Of a stretch of 64,000 nt of DNA, positions 1-8,441 are shown piece by piece. Position numbers and translations under genes: made by a program. The DNA is taken from positions 248,001-312,000 of the forward strand of contig NZ_JGZR01000003.1 of assembly GCF_000741775.1 (NCBI RefSeq), written 5' to 3'. The DNA comes from Bifidobacterium subtile (GTDB taxonomy: Bacteria > Actinomycetota > Actinomycetes > Actinomycetales > Bifidobacteriaceae). The notes below the pieces were generated by a model. The model ran no database searches. It was not told the DNA's origin and saw nothing but the letters and a program-made list of their open reading frames with translations. The first letter of the stretch is position 1, and every line of letters begins with the position of its first letter.

Positions 1-767
1 CCGCGCTGGTGAATCATGCCGCGCTCATAGGCGGCTTGGAACAGGCCGATATCATACGGCGTCTGGCCGATGCCCTCCCAGTTGCGGTCGGTGCCGGTGC
101 CGGCGTCGCTGAAGCTGGTGATGCCGTACGACAGCGTATACTGCGCTGCCAATTCCAGCTGATGCAGCAGCGTGCGTTCCGAGACGCGGTTCGCCAGGCC
201 ATTGAACATGAAGCACATCTTGTCTTTGACCAGGCCGGTAGCCTTGCCTTGCTCTTTGATCACCAAGTCGGGCTGGTCGATGTCGTCAGGATGCTCGTAG
301 CCGCCACGCCGGAACGCTTCGGTGTTGATTACGGCCGCATGGTTCGACAGGTGCAGCACTAAGACGGGGTGACCTGCCGAGATCTCGTCAAGTCTGGCGC
401 GATCAGGGAACGCGCCAAGCGAGAACTGGTCGAAGCCCCATCCCAGTACCCACTCCCCCTCGGGTGCCTGCGCACAGGCTTCCTGTATCTTGCGATACAG
501 TTCGGCTATCGTGGACGTCGTCTGCTTGCGCAGATCGACTTGATTGAGGTTGGCGCCAAGCAGAGAGAAATGCAGATGGACATCGTTGAACCCCGGGCAG
601 GCATAACGCCCTTGCAGATCGACATGATGCCTCGCCTGCATGCCTTCGAGCTCATCATCCACTGCGATGATTCTGCCATCGTACACGCCGACTTTGCTCA
701 CGTAGGGCCTGCCCGTATCCATCGTCTGGAATCGGCCGTTTTCGAATATCGTATCAATCGCAAACAT
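1..767 (-). CDS. Amidohydrolase, YtcJ/amidohydrolase_3 type (partial, 3' end outside window)
   Basis: The reverse strand is open from an ATG at 767 to the window edge, giving 255 residues. An AAGGAG ribosome binding site lies 9 bases upstream. The N-terminus has the small beta-sandwich start of amidohydrolases, then the metal-binding HxH in NDVHLHFSLLGANL (His64, His66), and later the conserved GWGFDQ and LVLHLSNHAAVINTEA segments typical of the YtcJ-like, metal-dependent amidohydrolase family. The protein is probably cytoplasmic, since no signal peptide is seen. It follows the amidase gene by 80 bases and probably ends the amidase/ABC/aminotransferase operon. Substrates of this family are mostly unknown, so none is assigned. 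The C-terminal metal ligands lie outside the window. Confidence 0.85.
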   Translation of the reverse strand, partial: MFAIDTIFENGRFQTMDTGRPYVSKVGVYDGRIIAVDDELEGMQARHHVDLQGRYACPGFNDVHLHFSLLGANLNQVDLRKQTTSTIAELYRKIQEACAQAPEGEWVLGWGFDQFSLGAFPDRARLDEISAGHPVLVLHLSNHAAVINTEAFRRGGYEHPDDIDQPDLVIKEQGKATGLVKDKMCFMFNGLANRVSERTLLHQLELAAQYTLSYGITSFSDAGTGTDRNWEGIGQTPYDIGLFQAAYERGMIHQR

Positions 768-847
768 TGATTGCGCTCCTTGGTATATATGTCTTTCCAG
801 CCCGTTTCACACCGTCAAATGCGACTGTGCGGATTGCAGCGCCGTGC

Positions 848-2869
848 CTAAATCAAAGAATTGACCGGTTGGGCGATTCTGGGCATAGGGCTGGCGCTCA
901 CGTCAGCGCCGATACCGCCGCCGATTCCGGAGAACAGCGCCACCACGGCCACCACATCGGCGTCGAACAGCTGCGCCAGCGACATGGAGCCCTCCCACGG
1001 CTGCGTGCCGTCCCATTGCTCGATGAGCAAGCCGTTGACGAATATCCTGCACGAAAAACGTTCGTCCGGACGCTCGGCCTGGACACGATAGCGCAGCGAA
1101 CCATGGTCGATGTCTACGTGCAGCTTCGCGGGGAACGTTCCGCCTCGCCGCCCAGAGTCCGTATCCTCCAGCGGAATCCGGTTCAGATCCTCTATCGCCG
1201 GCGTACGGCCCGGAGCAAGACGCCTGCGCGTGGATTGCTCGTACTGGTATGCGGCGGCGAGCAACAGCCGGTCGCTGCCCGAAGGTCCCATGAAGGTCAG
1301 CCCTGCGGGGACGCCAGTATCGTCCATAACGCCCATCGTGACATTCACGGTGGGGATGCCCAAATGCCGTATCATGCGGTTCCCGTTTGAGAACCAGGTG
1401 CCGTCCTGCCATGCTTCGGTGTTGTGTACTTCGTCCACATCGGTGTCGGCGTGGGCTATGTTGCTGTTCACCGGGAACACCAGCACGTCGAAGCCTTCCG
1501 CCTGCATCCATGCTTCGAGGTGTCGCTTGCGGATAGCCTCCAGACCGCGCAGCCCCTGTTCGAGCTGCGGGGTTTCCAGCGAGGGCTTGAGCTTGCCTTG
1601 CCGGATGTATTCGTAGGCGTCGCGGTAGAAGCCGTAGCGCCGGCCTTGCTTGCGGGCGAGCGAATTCAAGGGATTGGGGAACACGTCGTCGGGATTCACA
1701 TCGGTGAGGCTGCTCACGCCGCTGATGTCGAAGCCCTGAATGAACTCTTCGAGCACGGCGGCGTTCAGCTGCAGCCACTCATGCTCCATCCATTCGGCCG
1801 GAATCAGGCCTTGATCAGCAAAGGTTTTCAACGTGCGCGGAGCAAGTTCGTAGGCGTCGCGCAGAGGCAGATTCGTCCAGCGCACGTCGGCGCCGAGCGA
1901 GCGCAAGTCATCAATGGCTCGCAGCAGCAGCCGACTAATGCTCGGCCGCGTGTACACGGATGGAATCACCCCGCCCAGCCGGCCGGCGTATTCGTTGACG
2001 ACGCCGATGCGCAGCCCGTCAAGCGCATCCATATCCGCAATGCCGGCAACGCCTTCCTCACGGAATTGCTGAGCGCCTTCGAGCGGCACGAAGCGCTGCC
2101 TGCGCCACATATCGCCGCGCGTGTCAGCGTCCTCGCGCATCAGCGTCGGCAGCAATTCGAGCAGGTCGGCCACGGTGCGCGTATGCGGCACCACTTCGTC
2201 CTTGGTGGCGTGCAAGGGCCAATTGCCACGCAAAGAAATCACACCGCGTGAGGGGGTGTAGGCCACCACGCCGTTGTTCGCAGCCGGCGAGCGCCCGGAC
2301 GACACGGTTTCCTCGCCTAGCCCGAAAGCGGCGAAGCTCGATGCGGTCGATACCGCTGAGCCGTTCGACGATCCCGAATACCAGGCGGCGGCAAGATAGT
2401 CGGCATTATATGGGTTTTCGGCGCGTCCGTACAGGCCGCGCTGCACGCCTCCGGCGGCCATCGGCGGCATATTGGTGCGCCCCATGAGAATGGCCCCAGC
2501 CTCGCGCAGCGCCTGCACCGAGAAGCTGTCCTCATTCGCCACGACATGCGCGAAGGCCGGAGACCCGGCGGCCATCGTCATGCCCCGTGCCATATAACTG
2601 TCCTTCACGGTGTACGGCACGCCATGCAACGCCCCATGCGCCTTGCCGCTGGCCCGCTCGTCATCCTTGCGCATGGCCTGTTCGATCGCATCGGCGGCGA
2701 TGATCGGCACGGCATGCAGCCGAATGCCGTTGACGTCGTAGTAGAACATCCGGTTAAGGTAACTGACCACCAGCTCGGTGGAGGTCAGCTCGCCGGAAGC
2801 GAGCATGCGCTTGATGTCGGCGATGGACAATTCGCAAGGATCGGACGCCGAAGCGGTGTGATCAGTCAT
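848..2869 (-). CDS. Amidase (amidase signature family) with extra C-terminal domain
   Basis: A 673-residue amidase-signature hydrolase, predicted to cleave a carboxamide to acid plus ammonia or amine. The Ser-cisSer-Lys triad is visible: Lys89 in GVPYTVKDS, the serine cluster YSGSSNGSAV (165-173), and Ser191 in ETVSSGRSPA, which aligns with the nucleophile of the usual DTGGSIRxPA; the flanking residues deviate from that consensus. Family members are usually 450-550 residues; here about 115 residues after position 560 form an added tail, beta-rich by appearance. The start at 2869 has GAGGA 7 bases upstream. It lies 3' of the ABC importer lipoprotein, separated by a hairpin, and 5' of an amidohydrolase, so imported amides are the likely substrates. 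It is not gatA: no gatB or gatC is adjacent and the active-site neighbourhood is atypical. Confidence 0.88.
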   Translation of the reverse strand: MTDHTASASDPCELSIADIKRMLASGELTSTELVVSYLNRMFYYDVNGIRLHAVPIIAADAIEQAMRKDDERASGKAHGALHGVPYTVKDSYMARGMTMAAGSPAFAHVVANEDSFSVQALREAGAILMGRTNMPPMAAGGVQRGLYGRAENPYNADYLAAAWYSGSSNGSAVSTASSFAAFGLGEETVSSGRSPAANNGVVAYTPSRGVISLRGNWPLHATKDEVVPHTRTVADLLELLPTLMREDADTRGDMWRRQRFVPLEGAQQFREEGVAGIADMDALDGLRIGVVNEYAGRLGGVIPSVYTRPSISRLLLRAIDDLRSLGADVRWTNLPLRDAYELAPRTLKTFADQGLIPAEWMEHEWLQLNAAVLEEFIQGFDISGVSSLTDVNPDDVFPNPLNSLARKQGRRYGFYRDAYEYIRQGKLKPSLETPQLEQGLRGLEAIRKRHLEAWMQAEGFDVLVFPVNSNIAHADTDVDEVHNTEAWQDGTWFSNGNRMIRHLGIPTVNVTMGVMDDTGVPAGLTFMGPSGSDRLLLAAAYQYEQSTRRRLAPGRTPAIEDLNRIPLEDTDSGRRGGTFPAKLHVDIDHGSLRYRVQAERPDERFSCRIFVNGLLIEQWDGTQPWEGSMSLAQLFDADVVAVVALFSGIGGGIGADVSASPMPRIAQPVNSLI

Positions 2870-2923
2870 ATGAGTTCCTCGAAAGGGTATGAATGGATGT
2901 GGTTGGATGCTTCACGGACAACA

Positions 2924-2964
2924 GGCTTCCTTATGGGCCACGGTATGGTGCCCATAAGGAAGCC
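2924..2964 (-). terminator. Hairpin between lipoprotein gene and amidase gene
   Basis: Perfect 15-bp inverted repeat, arms 2924-2938 and 2950-2964, with an 11-base loop. It lies between the end of the substrate-binding protein gene (3039) and the amidase start (2869). There is no clear U-tract on the minus strand, so it may be a partial terminator or an mRNA stabiliser for the upstream lipoprotein transcript rather than a full stop. Confidence 0.6.
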
Positions 2965-3038
2965 CGTCTGTCATCTGATCGTGTGGCTATGGGATCCGAA
3001 TCCGAAACCCGATAGCGCCAGGGTCAGCGGCATGTGAC

Positions 3039-4604
3039 TTATTGCTGCAGCTGGATGTTGTAATACGCCGGACCCTGCATGCCTTGGCCGTATCCACTGA
3101 CCTTCTTGGAGACGGCGCTGATCTGCTGGTAGTGGCTGATCATAATGTTCGGCACATAGTCGTAGAACCAGTTCTGCAGCTGATCGTACCCGGACTTCTG
3201 GTCGGCTTCGGTGGTCGCCGCGTTGATGGAGTCGGCGATCTTCAGGAACTGGGGATCGGTGTTCCATCCGGCGCCGGAGGCCTGGAAGAAGGAGTAGCAG
3301 ATCGGATTGGCGGAGAAGCTGTAGCTGGAGATCAGCATATCCCATTGATCCGGCTGGAACATCTTCTGCAGGAGGGTGGCCCAGTCGAGCACTTGGATAT
3401 TGGTGGCGATGCCAACCGCCTTCAGCTCGTTTTGGATCTCCATGCTTTCGTCGTACATGTACGGATAATCCTTGGTGGTGAGGAAGTTGATCGTCTGCCC
3501 GCTGTATCCGGATTCAGAGACCAGCTGCTTCGCCTTGGCGACATCCGGAGCATTGTACTTGTCCAGTCCGGCTTCGGAGCGCAGCGGGTTGCCCTTCGGC
3601 ATCAGCCCGCCATCAGTGGTATACAGATCGGCATTCTGGTGACCGGCTTTGGCGATTTTGCTCATATCGAGAGTGGCCAGAATCGCCTGACGGAGCTTCT
3701 GATTGTCTTTGAACAGCCCCTGCTTCTTGTTGAAGATGAGGGTTTCGAGCATCGTATCACTTTCGACGCTGACGTCGGAGCTTGCCTTCGCCTGAGCATA
3801 CTGGGAATCGGCGAGCGAATAGCCGATTTCGTACTGTCCGCTCAGTGCGCCGGTCATGCGGGTCGTGCCATCGGTGACGAAATCGAATTCGAGCTTGTCG
3901 ACATGCGCCTTGCGGGCACCGGAATACCCATCCGAGGTACCGGTCGGCGAGCTGTAGTCGGCGAATTTGCTCAGCACGATGCTGGTGTCCTTCTTCCAAG
4001 ATGTGAACTTGAAGGGACCCGTGCCGATGTATTCGCTCACGCCGGTATCTGTGGCCTTGTCGATCACGCTTTTCGGCATGATGGCTGCGATGCGCCCGGT
4101 ATCAGCCATATCGTACAGGCCAGTGGACACTGGCTTCGGCGAGGCGATGACCACCGTGTCCGCGTCAGGGGACGACACCGTGGAACCGGTGAAGAAGGTG
4201 CTGCCGATCTGGGATAGCTTGATCCAGCGCTGCATGGACGCCACGACGTCCTCGGCCTTCATGGTTTTGCCGTTGTGGAATTTCACGCCAGTGCGGAGCT
4301 TGAAAGTGAAGGTCTTGTTGTCCTTGCTCACGTCGTAGCTTTTGGCGAGCAGCGGGGCTACGCTGCCGTCTTTTTTCAGCGTGACCAGAGATTCGTAGAG
4401 GCTGCGCATCGTATCGCGCGCCACATAGGCACCAGTCATCATGGGATCGAGGCTAGTCACCGATGCGTTGAGCGCGACATGAACGGTGCCGCCATCCGTA
4501 GGAGTGCCCGAGGAACTGCTCGACCCTGAGCCGCATGCTGCGGCTCCGAACATCATGGCGACGACAGTCATCGTCGTTGCGATTCTTTTGCCTAAGCGTT
4601 TCAT
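3039..4604 (-). CDS. ABC transporter substrate-binding lipoprotein, peptide/nickel (SBP family 5) type
   Basis: A 521-residue extracellular solute receptor. The N-terminus has a basic stretch, a hydrophobic core and a lipobox GAAACGS, with the lipidated cysteine at position 24, followed by a Gly/Ser linker. The body matches the DppA/OppA-type SBP_bac_5 family: LNASVTSLDPMMTG near the start, then TFTFKLRTGVKFHNGK and the late EIQNELKAVGIATNIQ segment. The start at 4604 has only a weak AGAGAGA purine tract upstream. It lies 15 bases after the second ATPase gene and belongs to the same transcript as the permeases. The family binds peptides, but many members take up other amines or sugars. With an amidase, an amidohydrolase and an aminotransferase nearby, an amide-containing ligand is a reasonable inference. 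Confidence 0.92.
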   Translation of the reverse strand: MKRLGKRIATTMTVVAMMFGAAACGSGSSSSSGTPTDGGTVHVALNASVTSLDPMMTGAYVARDTMRSLYESLVTLKKDGSVAPLLAKSYDVSKDNKTFTFKLRTGVKFHNGKTMKAEDVVASMQRWIKLSQIGSTFFTGSTVSSPDADTVVIASPKPVSTGLYDMADTGRIAAIMPKSVIDKATDTGVSEYIGTGPFKFTSWKKDTSIVLSKFADYSSPTGTSDGYSGARKAHVDKLEFDFVTDGTTRMTGALSGQYEIGYSLADSQYAQAKASSDVSVESDTMLETLIFNKKQGLFKDNQKLRQAILATLDMSKIAKAGHQNADLYTTDGGLMPKGNPLRSEAGLDKYNAPDVAKAKQLVSESGYSGQTINFLTTKDYPYMYDESMEIQNELKAVGIATNIQVLDWATLLQKMFQPDQWDMLISSYSFSANPICYSFFQASGAGWNTDPQFLKIADSINAATTEADQKSGYDQLQNWFYDYVPNIMISHYQQISAVSKKVSGYGQGMQGPAYYNIQLQQ

Positions 4605-4619
4605 GGTTTTCTCTCTCTT

Positions 4620-5489
4620 TTAGTTGGTTTGTGGTTGGAATGGGGTTGGGGGTTGTGGATGGGCCCGTGGCAACTGGCTGTGCTGCGGATCGGGTATCGG
4701 TACGCTTGCCAGCAGATCACGTGTGTATTCGGTGCTGGGATGGGCGAAGATGCTGTGCGCATCTCCCTCCTCCACCAGCACTCCTTTGCGCAGGACGCCG
4801 ACTCGGTCGGCGATGAATCTCACCACGCTCAAATCGTGGGTGATGAACAGGTAGCTCAAGGAGAATTCCTCTTTAAGATCCTGCAGCAGATTGAGTACCT
4901 GCGCCTGAATGGAGACATCCAGCGCGGACACCGATTCGTCAAGAATCAGCACCTTGGGACGGATGACCAAAGCCCTGGCGATGTTGACGCGCTGCAGCTG
5001 ACCGCCTGAGAACTGGTGCGGATAGCGTTGCATATGCCATCCGGGCAGGCCTACCCGCTCCAGCATTTCTGTCGCCGAAGCGCGCCGTTCTTTCGCCGAA
5101 TCGCCCAAGCCTTGTATTTCCAAGGCCTCCACTAATGCATCGCCTATGGTTTTACGCGGGTTGAGCGCGGAGAAGGGATCTTGGAAGACCATCTGAATCT
5201 GGCCGTGGATGCGTTCGCGCAGCAGCTTGGGGGAATCATCGACATAATTGCGATCTGCAAAGACGACTGATCCCGATGTCGGTTTCTCCAAGGCGCAGAT
5301 GATCTTGCCAGTGGTGCTTTTTCCGCTGCCGGACTCCCCCACCAGCGCATAGGTCTGTCGCTCGAACAATTCGAAGGACACGTTCTGCAGCGCGTGGAAG
5401 ACGGTCGAGCGGCGAGCGGAGATCCCGCGCCTCACGAAATCCTTCGTCAAGCTGTTCACCTGCAGCAACGGGGTCTTGGGGCTGGTCAT
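4620..5489 (-). CDS. Peptide-type ABC transporter ATPase, OppF/DppF-like
   Basis: A 289-residue cytoplasmic nucleotide-binding subunit. Walker A is LVGESGSGKSTTGK, the ABC signature is QFSGGQLQRVNIARA, and Walker B is VLILDESVSALDVS. The Q-loop segment MVFQDPFSALNPRKTI is typical of OppF and DppF. The C-terminal cysteine-rich oligopeptide tail of many homologues is short or absent: the protein ends in a Pro/Gln-rich stretch. Its ATG overlaps the stop of the preceding ATPase gene by four bases (ATGA), which indicates translational coupling, and AAGG lies just upstream. It would pair with the other ATPase beneath the two permeases. Confidence 0.95.
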   Translation of the reverse strand: MTSPKTPLLQVNSLTKDFVRRGISARRSTVFHALQNVSFELFERQTYALVGESGSGKSTTGKIICALEKPTSGSVVFADRNYVDDSPKLLRERIHGQIQMVFQDPFSALNPRKTIGDALVEALEIQGLGDSAKERRASATEMLERVGLPGWHMQRYPHQFSGGQLQRVNIARALVIRPKVLILDESVSALDVSIQAQVLNLLQDLKEEFSLSYLFITHDLSVVRFIADRVGVLRKGVLVEEGDAHSIFAHPSTEYTRDLLASVPIPDPQHSQLPRAHPQPPTPFQPQTN

Positions 5490-6550
5490 GCGATCACCTT
5501 CCTGAATTCGCTCACATGCTCAAGCCGTATGCATCGGGCCTGATGATGATCTCCCACCTTCTGCAGCGCGATGGGCGCGACCTTGCATTCCTCGGCAACG
5601 AAGGGGCACCGGGAGGCAAAACGACACCCTGGGCCGACCTCGGCCAAGCGCGGCACCGAGCCGGGAATCGTGCTCAAACGCTCAGGGTGCGGGCCTTCGA
5701 GCGGCGGCGTGGCTTCAAGCAGCCCTCGCGTGTAGGGGTGCCGCGGGTGTGCGAACAGCTCGTCGACCGATGCCGACTCGACGATTTCGCCCAAGTACAT
5801 CACCGCGACTCGGTCGCAGACCTGCGCGACGACGCCCATATCGTGCGTGATGAGCACGATGCTCATGCCCTGCTCGTCGCGCAGGCGCATGAGCACGCGC
5901 AGCAGCTGCATCTGAATCGTCACGTCGAGCGCCGTCGTAGGCTCGTCGGCGACGAGAAGCTTGGGGCCATTGACCAGCGCCATGCCGATAACCGCGCGCT
6001 GCAATTGGCCGCCGGACATCTGATAGGGGTATTTGCCCATCCACTCCTCAGGTTCATCGGCTCCCGCGTCACGCAGCGCGTGCAGACACTGCTCCCTGAT
6101 GCGCGCCTTCGAAAGCCCGGAACCGTGTGCAGTCACTGTTTCGCGCATCTGCTGGCCAATGGTCATCAGCGGGTTCAGGCTCGACATCGGGTTCTGGAAG
6201 ATGAAACCGACATCCCCGCCGCGCAGCGCATGCAGCTCGTGCTGCGACATGGAGAAGACGTCGTGGCCGTTCACCTCGACATGGCCGTCGTAGCGTGTGG
6301 TGCGTTCGTCGTGCAGCCGCAGGATGGAAAAAGCCGTCACGCTTTTGCCGCAGCCCGATTCGCCGACGATGCCGAGGATCTCGCCCGGAGCGACCTCGTA
6401 GGATACTCCCTCGATGGCCGGGACCATCGTTTTCTTCTGACCTGCGAAACTCACCGTCAGATTGTCCACTCGCAGCAGTGCGCCGCTGGCGTCCGGCGCA
6501 TCGGCCGCTATGGCCGTGGTCGCATGCGCGTTTTTTGTCGTTTCGTCCAT
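5486..6550 (-). CDS. Peptide-type ABC transporter ATPase, OppD/DppD-like
   Basis: A 354-residue ATP-binding subunit. Walker A is IVGESGCGKSVTAF, the signature is QMSGGQLQRAVIGMAL, and Walker B is LLVADEPTTALDVT. The C-terminal oligopeptide/dipeptide transporter domain is present, with PGCRFASRCPFVAEECKVA; its cysteines are typical and in some relatives bind an Fe-S cluster. The reading frame extends 15 codons upstream, but the ATG at 6550 is preferred: it has AAGGTAAGG just upstream and lies 4 bases after the preceding permease stop. It is coupled to the next ATPase by an ATGA overlap. Confidence 0.95.
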   Translation of the reverse strand: MDETTKNAHATTAIAADAPDASGALLRVDNLTVSFAGQKKTMVPAIEGVSYEVAPGEILGIVGESGCGKSVTAFSILRLHDERTTRYDGHVEVNGHDVFSMSQHELHALRGGDVGFIFQNPMSSLNPLMTIGQQMRETVTAHGSGLSKARIREQCLHALRDAGADEPEEWMGKYPYQMSGGQLQRAVIGMALVNGPKLLVADEPTTALDVTIQMQLLRVLMRLRDEQGMSIVLITHDMGVVAQVCDRVAVMYLGEIVESASVDELFAHPRHPYTRGLLEATPPLEGPHPERLSTIPGSVPRLAEVGPGCRFASRCPFVAEECKVAPIALQKVGDHHQARCIRLEHVSEFRKVIA

Positions 6551-6554
6551 CGCC

Positions 6555-7439
6555 TTACCTTCTCCTCTTGGGATCGAAGACCTCGCGCAGGCCATCCCCG
6601 AACATGTTGATGACGAATACCGTCAGGGCCAACGCGACTCCTGGGAACACGGTCATCCACCACGCCGAGTAGATGTAGGTGCGGCTGTCGTAGAGCATGT
6701 TGCCCCAGCTGGGCTGCGGCTGCGGAATGCCGGCGCCGATGAAGCTCATCGCCGCCTCCACGAGAATCGCATCCGCGAACACGAAGGTGACCTCGACGAT
6801 CCAGACCCCGATCACATTCAGCGCGATGTTCCGCCACAGAATGCGCATGCTCCCAGCGCCCAGATTCACGAGCACCGCGACGTAGTTCTCGTTCATATTC
6901 GACAGCGTGGCCGAGCGCACTATGCGAGCCACCATGGGCATGAACACGATAGAAAGCGCCATGACCACGCTGGAAGTGCTCTGCCCGAATGACCCGACGA
7001 ACACGATGCCGAACAGAATCGCAGGGAAAGCCATGAGGCCATCGCAGATGCGCATAAGCACATAGCCGATTTTCGGATAGTACGCGGCATACATGCCGAC
7101 GATGAAGCCTATGATTCCGGCTATCGCCGCTGCGGACAGCCCGACGGTCAGCGAGGCCTTGCCGCCGAGCAGCACCCTGGTGAAGATATCGCGGCCGACA
7201 TTGTCGGTCCCCATCAGATGCGAGGATCTGGGGCCCTGCAACATCGACGCGGTGTCCGTGCCGTAGGCGTCCATATGCCCGATCCACGGGATGAAGAAGC
7301 ACGACAAGGTGATGATCAGCAGCGCGATGCCTCCTGCCAAAGCCGAGGGGGAGGAACGCAGCGCCTTCCACCATGATGCTCCGCCAGCATTGTTCCGAGC
7401 GCGGGCCAAGGGTTTCGTCTGTGCCGTCGTGCTGGTCAT
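6555..7439 (-). CDS. Peptide-type ABC transporter permease, DppC/OppC-like
   Basis: A 294-residue inner-membrane permease. After a cytoplasmic N-terminus of about 30 residues comes a first membrane helix (ALAGGIALLIITLSCFFIPW), then the DppC hallmark GTDNVGRDIFTRVLLGGKAS, and further helices ending near the coupling segment EAAMSFIGAGIPQPQPSWGN. The ATG at 7439 is chosen although the frame is open to 7712: the upstream part is antiparallel junk overlapping the DppB gene, and the family N-terminus fits this start. It begins 2 bases after the preceding permease gene ends, with GAAAGG upstream, so the pair is coupled. Confidence 0.95.
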   Translation of the reverse strand: MTSTTAQTKPLARARNNAGGASWWKALRSSPSALAGGIALLIITLSCFFIPWIGHMDAYGTDTASMLQGPRSSHLMGTDNVGRDIFTRVLLGGKASLTVGLSAAAIAGIIGFIVGMYAAYYPKIGYVLMRICDGLMAFPAILFGIVFVGSFGQSTSSVVMALSIVFMPMVARIVRSATLSNMNENYVAVLVNLGAGSMRILWRNIALNVIGVWIVEVTFVFADAILVEAAMSFIGAGIPQPQPSWGNMLYDSRTYIYSAWWMTVFPGVALALTVFVINMFGDGLREVFDPKRRR

Positions 7440-7441
7440 AA

Positions 7442-8392
7442 TCAGAAGGACCTTTCTCGGATTCGCGGATCGATCACCGCGTACAGAATGTCCGTGATCA
7501 GGTTGACGACGATGAAGACCATGGCCACGAAAATCATGATGCCCTGGATCATCTGGTAATCGCGCCGCAGAATCGAATTGACCACAAGCTGCCCGATGCC
7601 GGGAACGTTGAACACCGTTTCGACCACGATCGCCCCGGCTATCAGCTCGCCGAAGGACTGACCGACGACGGTGAGCACCGAGATCGAGGAGTTCTTGAAG
7701 GCGTGCCGCCACAGCTGGATAGGGCGGGACATGCCTTTGGCCTTCGCCGTACGTATGTAATCGCTGTCAAGCGCATCGATCATCGAGGAACGCGTCATGC
7801 GCGAGATGATGGCTATCTGCAAAGTCGCGACTGAGATGCCCGGCAATACCAAGTGCAGAATATAGCCGCCAAAGCTGTCCGCCGGATAGATGAATCCGCT
7901 GGCTGGCAGCAGTTTGGCTTGCAGGACGAAAATGATCATGAGCAATAGGCCGGCAAGGAAGCTAGGCAGCGAGGTGGTCAGCGTGGCGAAGGCCAACACC
8001 GCCTTGTCGGCGAAACGGCCCTGCTTGTCTGCGGCAAGCACACCGAGCGGTATGGCCACAGCCAGCGACAGCAGCTCGCCGAATACCGCGACGGAGAGCG
8101 TGGGAAAGACGTGCGAGAGAATCGTCGGGGTCACCGGTTCGTTCAGAATGTAGGAATATCCCAGATTGCCGTGCAGCAGATCAACGAACCAGGACCACAG
8201 CTGGTCAGGAAGCGAAGCGTTCAGGCCCATCTGCTGCCGAAGCGCCTCGACCTGGGCATCCGTGGCGCCATCGCCAGCGATCACACGGGCCGGATCGCCG
8301 CCACTCATATGCGCCAGGGCGAACGCTATGATGCCGACGATCAGCATGACCGGTATTGCGGATACCAGCCGTTTCGCCATGTATTTCAGCAT
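7442..8392 (-). CDS. Peptide-type ABC transporter permease, DppB/OppB-like
   Basis: A 316-residue permease of the DppB type. It begins with a membrane helix (LVSAIPVMLIVGIIAFALAH), contains the extracytoplasmic GGDPARVIAG and LPDQLWSWFVDLLHGNLG stretches, and carries the EAA-type coupling loop RTAKAKGMSRPIQLWRHAFKN near residue 200. Two ATGs are adjacent (8395 and 8392). The strong AGGAGG lies only 2 bases from the first but 5 from the second, so 8392 is preferred. It follows the aminotransferase gene by about 49 bases and opens the importer part of the operon. Confidence 0.95.
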   Translation of the reverse strand: MLKYMAKRLVSAIPVMLIVGIIAFALAHMSGGDPARVIAGDGATDAQVEALRQQMGLNASLPDQLWSWFVDLLHGNLGYSYILNEPVTPTILSHVFPTLSVAVFGELLSLAVAIPLGVLAADKQGRFADKAVLAFATLTTSLPSFLAGLLLMIIFVLQAKLLPASGFIYPADSFGGYILHLVLPGISVATLQIAIISRMTRSSMIDALDSDYIRTAKAKGMSRPIQLWRHAFKNSSISVLTVVGQSFGELIAGAIVVETVFNVPGIGQLVVNSILRRDYQMIQGIMIFVAMVFIVVNLITDILYAVIDPRIRERSF

Positions 8393-8441
8393 CATTCCCT
8401 CCTGTTCCTATACGTAGCCTGCGTGCAGTTCAGCGAGGTCG

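Noticed and set aside
369-1390. Plus-strand open frames at the window start
   Set aside because: They oppose a convincing amidohydrolase and amidase on the minus strand, which carry catalytic motifs and ribosome sites.
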